A DNA stretch of 18,129 nucleotides from positions 1 through 18,129 of the forward strand of contig JAGQHH010000306.1 of assembly GCA_020431945.1 (NCBI GenBank). Direction: 5' to 3'. Under the pieces are notes generated by a model. That model saw nothing but the letters and a program-made list of their open reading frames with translations, was not told where the DNA came from and searched no databases. This document shows positions 13,349-18,129 of the stretch, in pieces. The translations under genes were made by a program, and so were the position numbers. The DNA is from Cyanobacteria bacterium HKST-UBA02 (GTDB lineage Bacteria > Cyanobacteriota > Vampirovibrionia > Obscuribacterales > Obscuribacteraceae). Positions within the stretch are counted from its first letter, which is position 1, and every line of letters begins with the position of its first letter.

Positions 13349-13705
13349 ATGGCCAGAGTAAAACGCGGCAATGTGCTGCAGAAGCGCCACAAGAAGATCC
13401 TCAAGTACGCAAGAGGCTTCCGGGGCAGCAACTCCAGACTGTTTATCGCCGCCAACCAGACAATCATGAAGGCATGGAAAAATGCCTTCCGCGACAGACG
13501 CAAGCGCAAGCGGGTCTTCCGCCGGCTCTGGATCACCAGAATCAATGCCGCCTGCCGTTCGCAGGGTCTCAAATACAATCAGTTCATCAACGCCCTGGGC
13601 AAAGCCAATGTCGAAGTGAACCGCAAGCTCCTCGCCGAGCTCGCCGTCCACGACAAAGAAGCTTTCGCCAAACTGGTGGAAATGGCCAAAGCCAACATCG
13701 CCTGA
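13349..13705 (+). CDS. rplT: Ribosomal protein bL20
   Basis: bL20 binds 23S rRNA early in large-subunit assembly and in several bacteria represses the infC-rpmI-rplT mRNA. The 118-residue sequence has the long basic N-terminal helix ([31 protein letters not shown]), the [20 protein letters not shown] core, and the C-terminal globular part ([30 protein letters not shown]). An AAGGAG site stands about 8 bases upstream of the ATG. The methyltransferase gene begins 2 bases after its stop. Confidence 0.97.
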   Translation: MARVKRGNVLQKRHKKILKYARGFRGSNSRLFIAANQTIMKAWKNAFRDRRKRKRVFRRLWITRINAACRSQGLKYNQFINALGKANVEVNRKLLAELAVHDKEAFAKLVEMAKANIA

Positions 13706-13707
13706 GC

Positions 13708-14496
13708 GTGAACATAATCCCCATAGAAAGCACCACCAATCCGCTGGTAAAGCGAATACGGGGGTTGAGTAACAGAGCAGCCCGGAGAAAATCCGGGCTC
13801 TTTCTCATTGAAGGCGTCAAAGTCATCGATGAAGCCCTGGCCCGGGGTGCCGGTATCGAAGACCTGGTGGTGAGCAAGACCTATCTCGAGTCAGGCGACC
13901 ACCAGATCCTCAAAGACGCGCAGCGGGTGTTTCTACTGAACGACAAGCTCTTCGCCGAGCTCACCGACACCGAGACCCCCCAGGGGGTGCTCGCCATCGC
14001 CCGCATGCACCAGTGCCGGGAGGACGATCTTTTCAAGGGTGCCACACCGCTGGTGGTGATCCTCGATCGAATCCAGGACCCTGGCAACCTCGGCACCATA
14101 TTCAGAACCGCCCTGGCATTCGGAGCAAGCGGACTCATCCTCAGCCACGGAACCGTGGATCCCTATAACTCCAAAGTGGTCAGGGCCGCCTCCGGGGCTC
14201 TCTTCGCCATGCCCTTCCTGAGCGGTATGGGGCTGGACAAAGCCATGGAGCTCGTGCGCGAGCGGGGTCTCAAAGTGGTGGCTCTCACGGCGCCTGCCGA
14301 CAAGACCTTGAGCGAGCTGGACCTGAGCGGTCCCACCGCTTTCATTCTGGGCAACGAAGGTCAGGGTATCGACAAAGACGCCCTGGGCGCCGCCGACGAT
14401 ACAGCCATGATCGAAATCAGCCAGGATAGCGAATCCCTCAATGTCGCCATCGCCACCTCGGTGGCGCTCTACGAAGCCCGCTCCCAGCGGCGATAG
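13708..14496 (+). CDS. TrmH/SpoU-family RNA 2'-O-methyltransferase
   Basis: Enzymes of this SPOUT family use S-adenosylmethionine to methylate ribose 2'-OH in rRNA or tRNA. The three SpoU motifs are clear: LDRIQDPGNLGTIFRTALAFGA, FILGNEGQGI, and SLNVAIATSVALYE. The N-terminal part (PLVKRIRGLSNRAARRKSG, then FLIEGVKVIDEAL) is the substrate-binding L7Ae-like domain seen in RlmB/TsnR-like members. The start is a GTG at 13708, two bases after the rplT stop. There is no separate ribosome-binding site, so translation is probably coupled to rplT. That gives 262 aa, normal for the family. The ORF is open further upstream inside rplT, but that part is out-of-frame rplT sequence. The position after rplT is common for this gene in bacteria. 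The exact target nucleotide cannot be read from the sequence. Confidence 0.93.
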   Translation: MNIIPIESTTNPLVKRIRGLSNRAARRKSGLFLIEGVKVIDEALARGAGIEDLVVSKTYLESGDHQILKDAQRVFLLNDKLFAELTDTETPQGVLAIARMHQCREDDLFKGATPLVVILDRIQDPGNLGTIFRTALAFGASGLILSHGTVDPYNSKVVRAASGALFAMPFLSGMGLDKAMELVRERGLKVVALTAPADKTLSELDLSGPTAFILGNEGQGIDKDALGAADDTAMIEISQDSESLNVAIATSVALYEARSQRR

Positions 14497-14653
14497 AATC
14501 GGCCCGCCCGATAGAATTTCGCGATACTGCCACAGAGTCGTCATTGTTCAGTCACCGTTTCGACACAAGTCGGGACTATAGTGAATCTTGTCAGCCATAC
14601 CTGATGCCCTAGACGCAAACAACTGGCCCACTCTGCTTGCGTCCAGCCATACA

Positions 14654-14688
14654 AAGAGACCTGGTTTTTGCCCGAAACCAGGTCTCTT
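14654..14688. terminator. Strong 14-bp hairpin after the methyltransferase gene
   Basis: AAGAGACCTGGTTT (14654-14667) pairs without mismatch with AAACCAGGTCTCTT (14675-14688) around a 7-base loop. On the minus strand TTTGTAT follows the stem, so it may serve the minus-strand gene at 14741-15604 as well as plus-strand transcripts. The stretch 14497-14653 before it holds no gene I can support, only a short direct repeat CGATAGAAT (14491-14499 and 14509-14517). Confidence 0.75.
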
Positions 14689-14731
14689 GCCAGTAACCAG
14701 CTCGATCCTCCAGGCGTATTGCCCCCATGAA

Positions 14732-14757
14732 AGCTCCTTTCTAGGGGCTCTTCTTTT
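14732..14757 (+). terminator. Terminator-like hairpin with T-rich tail
   Basis: AGCTCC (14732-14737) pairs with GGGGCT (14744-14749), with one G-U pair, followed by CTTCTTTT. The tail makes it a plus-strand signal. The stop codon of the converging minus-strand gene lies in its loop. Confidence 0.45.
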
Positions 14758-15604
14758 GAAAGCTACCCTTTTGCGGGAGTCTCCCGTTTTTTATCTGATA
14801 GAACAATTCTGAAAACTGGCTACCGCCAAGGTAGAGCTCAAGATCGTCTTGCGCGAGCTGGTAATTCTGTGGCACGGCGAAGAAGTCGGCGGGAACCTGC
14901 TCTTCGGTGATAGAAATCAACTCCAGACGATTCTCAACTAGCCTTGTACCATCATACGCGTAGAAATAAAGAGGAAAGCGGTTTGGAGGACATGGCGCAC
15001 CAAGAGCGGTGACATACGGGTCCACCCATTCATATGGTAATCTGACTGCATCGGTCGTTGAAACGACCTGGTAATGATCCCTCTTGCCCAAAGCAGCAAC
15101 AACTCTTCGAAGGTTCGGGTCATTCGCATTCGGACCATTTGCAAATCTGACCTGAATTCTCTTAACAGCCTCGGGATTCCGAAAGCGGCGAAATCGCTTT
15201 AGCGGCCAGCCTTTAACCTTTACTTCGTCCAACTCTTGCCATTGCAGATACAGACTGCTAGATTCACCCGACTTTGATCCACCAGAGAGCAATTTGACGA
15301 ATCTGCTTTCCCGGAAGGCTTGTGGTGTGGCATATTCTATGTACTGCTTGCTGGTATCGTTGTATCCGAATGATGTTCTTCTGTCAGTGATCAAGACTGT
15401 GCCGAACAGAGAAATTAGCTTGGCCTGCCCTCGATTATCGGAAAAAACTTCTATAGGACCCACACACATTGTTTTGAGCTTGATCTTCGTAGCTGATATC
15501 GCAAACCCACTCTGTACCGAGATGCTCGCGTTCACGAACACAACAAGCAAAATCAGCTGAAAAAGACTGAACAAAGAGTTGTGTCGAAATAGGTCTCGAG
15601 ACAC
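14741..15604 (-). CDS. Exported protein of unknown function, lower GC than neighbours
   Basis: I do not recognise the family. I chose the GTG at 15604 (287 aa) because GAGGA stands 5 bases upstream and the protein then begins with a clean signal peptide: MSRDLFRHNS, a hydrophobic core (LFSLFQLILLVVFVNASI), and a polar stretch ending near GFAIS. The ATG at 15640 adds 12 residues but has no ribosome-binding site. The mature part mixes beta-strand-like segments (IKLKTMCVGPIEVFSDN, LISLFGTVLITDRR) with polar loops, and has Cys in CVGP and APCPP. There are no further membrane segments. Base composition is plainly lower in GC (about 42-48% in sampled lines, against about 60-70% in aceA). It lies downstream of aceA on the same strand, but the aceA terminator separates them. 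Confidence 0.65.
   Translation of the reverse strand: MSRDLFRHNSLFSLFQLILLVVFVNASISVQSGFAISATKIKLKTMCVGPIEVFSDNRGQAKLISLFGTVLITDRRTSFGYNDTSKQYIEYATPQAFRESRFVKLLSGGSKSGESSSLYLQWQELDEVKVKGWPLKRFRRFRNPEAVKRIQVRFANGPNANDPNLRRVVAALGKRDHYQVVSTTDAVRLPYEWVDPYVTALGAPCPPNRFPLYFYAYDGTRLVENRLELISITEEQVPADFFAVPQNYQLAQDDLELYLGGSQFSELFYQIKNGRLPQKGSFQKKSP
14774..14792 (+). terminator. Short hairpin followed by six T
   Basis: CGGGA (14774-14778) pairs with TCCCG (14782-14786) around GTC and is followed at once by TTTTTT (14787-14792), the classic plus-strand intrinsic terminator form. It lies inside the last codons of the converging minus-strand gene and would stop read-through from the ribosomal operon. Confidence 0.55.
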
Positions 15605-15670
15605 TTTGATCCTCGCTAATCCGCTGTGCAGGATGCCCATTTTTTATGGTAGCAGACAGCGACGGACACC

Positions 15671-15712
15671 AGAAACAAAAACCCGGCCCTCGTGATTGCG
15701 GTGACCGGGTTT
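15671..15712 (-). terminator. Terminator of the aceB-aceA operon
   Basis: Read on the minus strand, AAACCCGG (complement of 15705-15712) pairs with CCGGGTTT (complement of 15679-15686), 66 bases after the aceA stop. The stem runs into TTGTTTCT (15671-15678), giving a T-rich tail on the minus strand only. The loop is 18 bases. Confidence 0.75.
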
Positions 15713-15778
15713 CTGCGGATTGCGCAGGAGTAACAAAGCGAAGTTCAGTTACTGGCGCGGATTAAACTGAAAGGGAGC

Positions 15779-17089
15779 CTAAACCAGAGCCGGAGCCAGC
15801 TCACGGGTAGCGAACTGCTCCTCTTCGGTGGAGCCGGTGAGAGCAGCAGTGGATGCTTTGCCGCCGCTGACCGAGGTAAGCACTTTATCGAAATAACCGG
15901 TGCCTACTTCCCGCTGGTGGCGGACTGCGGTGTAGCCTTTCTCCTGGCTCTTGAACTCCTCCTCCTGGAGGCGGACATAAGCAGCCATGCCTTCCCGGGC
16001 GAAGCCGCGTGCGAGCTCGAAGGAGCTGTGGTTGACGGAGTGCCAGCCGGCCAGGGTGATGAACTGGTATTTGAAGCCCAGGGCACCGAGTTGCTCGTTG
16101 AAAGTGGCGATGGTGGCATCGTCGAGATGCTGCTTCCAGTTGAAGGAAGGCGAACAGTTGTATGCCAGGAGCTTGCCGGGGAACTGAGCATGAATCGCCT
16201 CGGCGAAAGCTTTTGCTTCTTCGAGATCGGGTTTGCTGCACTCGAACCAGAGCACGTCGGCATAAGGCGCATAAGCGAGGGCGCGAGCAATGGCGGACTC
16301 GATCCCGTGGCTTACCCGGAAATAGCCTTCGGCGGTGCGCTCACCGGTGGTGAAGGCACGATCGCCCTCATCGATGTCGGAGGTGAGAAGAGTGGCATCC
16401 AGAGCATCGGTGCGGGCGATGATCAGGGTCGGCACGTCGAGAACGTCGGCAGCCAGGCGGGCAGCCGCGAGGGTGCGAACGAACTGAGAGGTGGGGACCA
16501 GGACTTTGCCGCCCAGGTGTCCGCACTTCTTCTCGGCAGCGAGCTGATCTTCGAAGTGCACGGCGCTGGCGCCGGCTTCGATCATACTCTTCATCAGCTC
16601 GAAGGCATGCACCGAGCCGCCGAATCCGGCTTCGGCGTCAGCCACGATGGGAACGAACCAGTCTCTCTGACATTCGCCTTCGCTCGATTCGATCTGGTCG
16701 GCCCGCATCAGGGCATTGTTCAATCTCTTCACCAGCATCGGTGCGCTGTTGCTCGGATAGAGGCTCTGATCGGGATAGGTCTGGCCGGACATATTGGCGT
16801 CGGCAGCCACCTGCCAGCCGCTGAGATAGATGGACTTCATGCCGGCTTTCACCATCTGCACGGCCTGGGAGCCGTTAAGGGCACCGAGTCCGGTGATGTA
16901 AGGCTCGTTGTGGAGAAGATTCCAGAGACGCCTGGCGCCGAGCTGGGCGAGGGTGAACTCGACTTTTACAGAGGATCTGAGCTTGACCACGTCCTCGGCG
17001 GTGAAGTCGCGTTTGATCCCGCGCCATCTCTCGTCCTGAGACCAGGCTTTGAACAGTTCTTGAACTTGTTCTGCTTTAGACTTGTGCAT
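15779..17089 (-). CDS. aceA: Isocitrate lyase
   Basis: Isocitrate lyase splits isocitrate into glyoxylate and succinate, the first step of the glyoxylate shunt, in the cytoplasm. The family signature KKCGHL is at residues 187-192, with catalytic Cys189. Other hallmarks are the substrate and metal loop [13 protein letters not shown] (146-158), VHFEDQ (177-182), [10 protein letters not shown], and NCSPSFNW, which binds the substrate carboxylates. At 436 aa it matches the bacterial E. coli type rather than the longer forms. AAGGAG (17098-17103) stands 8 bases before the ATG. The gene follows aceB after 16 bases, so both are probably co-transcribed and made together. No regulatory site is visible because the operon promoter is outside the window. 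Confidence 0.97.
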   Translation of the reverse strand: MHKSKAEQVQELFKAWSQDERWRGIKRDFTAEDVVKLRSSVKVEFTLAQLGARRLWNLLHNEPYITGLGALNGSQAVQMVKAGMKSIYLSGWQVAADANMSGQTYPDQSLYPSNSAPMLVKRLNNALMRADQIESSEGECQRDWFVPIVADAEAGFGGSVHAFELMKSMIEAGASAVHFEDQLAAEKKCGHLGGKVLVPTSQFVRTLAAARLAADVLDVPTLIIARTDALDATLLTSDIDEGDRAFTTGERTAEGYFRVSHGIESAIARALAYAPYADVLWFECSKPDLEEAKAFAEAIHAQFPGKLLAYNCSPSFNWKQHLDDATIATFNEQLGALGFKYQFITLAGWHSVNHSSFELARGFAREGMAAYVRLQEEEFKSQEKGYTAVRHQREVGTGYFDKVLTSVSGGKASTAALTGSTEEEQFATRELAPALV

Positions 17090-17105
17090 CCTTCTATCTC
17101 CTTAG

Positions 17106-18129
17106 TTAAGATTCAATGTAAGTTCCGGCGGGAATGGTGAGGAATTCGACGAATTCATCGGCAAGGACCAGCTCGTCGAGGATCCGGGCAGCGTCGTCGA
17201 AACGATTGTCCGGAGCAGCTTTTTTGAGTCTCTCGAGAATTCCTTCTTTCAGCTCTGTATAGAGCTCTCTGGTGACCGGGGTGCCGTCGTGCATATGAGC
17301 AGAGACATTGATCCACTGCCAGAGCTGCGAGCGGGAGATCTCGGCGGTGGCGGCGTCTTCCATGAGGTTATAGATAGCCACGGCGCCGGAGCCTTTGAGC
17401 CAGGCTTCGATGTACTGGAGAGCGACATCGATATTGTTGACCAGGCCCTCCCGGGTGATCTTGGCTTCCCCGATTGCCGGGGAGAGCAGATATGAAGCCA
17501 CCGGTTTGACGTCTTCACGCAGGACGTCTTTCTGATGAGCTTTGCCCTGGAGCTTCTCGTCGAAAACCGCTCTGGCCACAGGCACCAGGTCCGGATGGGC
17601 GACCCAGGTACCGTCGAAGCCATCGGTGGCTTCTCTGAGCTTGTCTTCCCGCACTTTCGCGAAAGCAGTCTCATTCACTTTCGCGTCTTTGCGACTCGGA
17701 ATGAAAGCAGCCATGCCGCCGATGGCGTGGGCGCCGCGCCTGTGGCAGGTCTTCACCAGGAGCTGGGCATAAGCTCTCATGAAAGGCACCGCCATGGTTA
17801 CCTGGGCCCGGTCGGGCAAACAGAATTCAGCATGCTTGCCGAGCTTTTTGATCATCGAGAAGATATAGTCCCAGCGCCCGGCGTTGAGCCCGGCGGCATG
17901 CTCTTTGAGCTCGAAGAGGATCTCGTCCATCTCGAAAGCAGCCAGGATCGTCTCGATGAGGACAGTAGCGCGGATGGTGCCGCGCGGGATCTCGAGATAG
18001 TCCTGGGCGAAATTGAAAACATCGTTCCAGAGCCGGGCTTCGTGGTAGCTCTCGAGCTTGGGGAGATAGAAATAAGGACCGCTTTCCCGGCTCATGAGCT
18101 CCCGGGCATTGTGGAAGAAATAGAGACCG
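17106..18129 (-). CDS. aceB: Malate synthase A (5' end beyond the window)
   Basis: Malate synthase condenses glyoxylate with acetyl-CoA to malate, the second step of the shunt. The frame stays open to the window edge, and the residues before the first in-frame ATG (18095) read [11 protein letters not shown], which belongs to the family, so that ATG is internal and the gene is cut. The family signature is complete: [16 protein letters not shown]. Also seen are [52 protein letters not shown], and [19 protein letters not shown] near the C-terminus. These identify the A form (about 530 aa) rather than the longer G form. About 340 residues are present, so roughly 190 are missing. The stop is just before the aceA ribosome-binding site. 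Confidence 0.96.
   Translation of the reverse strand, partial: GLYFFHNARELMSRESGPYFYLPKLESYHEARLWNDVFNFAQDYLEIPRGTIRATVLIETILAAFEMDEILFELKEHAAGLNAGRWDYIFSMIKKLGKHAEFCLPDRAQVTMAVPFMRAYAQLLVKTCHRRGAHAIGGMAAFIPSRKDAKVNETAFAKVREDKLREATDGFDGTWVAHPDLVPVARAVFDEKLQGKAHQKDVLREDVKPVASYLLSPAIGEAKITREGLVNNIDVALQYIEAWLKGSGAVAIYNLMEDAATAEISRSQLWQWINVSAHMHDGTPVTRELYTELKEGILERLKKAAPDNRFDDAARILDELVLADEFVEFLTIPAGTYIES

Noticed and set aside
13474..13707. N-terminal extension of the TrmH-family enzyme
   Set aside because: It is out-of-frame rplT sequence. The GTG two bases after the rplT stop gives the normal family length.
14588..14812. 74-codon plus-strand open frame
   Set aside because: It runs through three terminator hairpins and has no ribosome-binding site or domain.
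15917..17140. 407-codon open frame on the plus strand
   Set aside because: It is the antisense of aceA, which carries a full isocitrate lyase signature. No support for a second gene.

Overview
This is about 18.1 kb of a GC-rich bacterial chromosome. It is mostly housekeeping genes plus several envelope and regulatory genes I cannot match to a characterised protein. The large AsmA-type protein (2993-7135) and several proteins with export signals point to a diderm (two-membrane) bacterium, and isocitrate lyase with malate synthase A points to acetate or fatty-acid use. My best lineage guess is a non-photosynthetic relative of Cyanobacteria (Melainabacteria / Obscuribacterales type). It rests on overall impression, not on a marker I could test. 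I see no insertion sequence, phage module, CRISPR array or rRNA.

Left part (1-3000): a 93-residue unknown protein ends at a perfect hairpin. A G-rich then AT-rich spacer leads to a REC-GAF-LuxR response-regulator-like protein whose phosphoacceptor Asp is replaced by Ser. Converging on it is an exported acidic and proline-rich protein with a poly-Asp tract. That gene is divergent from the AsmA-like gene, with only 43 bp between the starts.

Middle (3000-10900): the 1380-residue AsmA-like protein is followed by a XerC/D-type tyrosine recombinase with all six catalytic residues, a 35-residue AT-hook-like insertion and an N-terminal extension. A perfect 9-bp inverted repeat abuts its annotated start. 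Next is a 358-residue protein with a MerR-like helix-turn-helix, a long charged linker and a zinc ribbon. An exported protein on the minus strand converges on it; it resembles the VirB10/TrbI beta domain and ends in a tetrapeptide tandem repeat.

Right part (10900-14500): a classic translation block reads rpsF-ssb-rpsR, terminator, a spacer crowded with repeats, tRNA-Leu(CAG), infC-rpmI-rplT and a TrmH/SpoU RNA methyltransferase. It ends in a strong 14-bp hairpin followed by two more terminator-like hairpins. The last part (14741-18129) is on the minus strand: aceB (running off the window) and aceA form a glyoxylate-shunt operon with its own terminator, followed by an unrecognised exported protein of lower GC.

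No complete new multi-gene system is evident. The most unusual items are single proteins and sites: the MerR-like/zinc-ribbon protein, the AT-hook-bearing Xer recombinase with its start-site palindrome, the receiver domain lacking its Asp, and the repeat cluster before tRNA-Leu.
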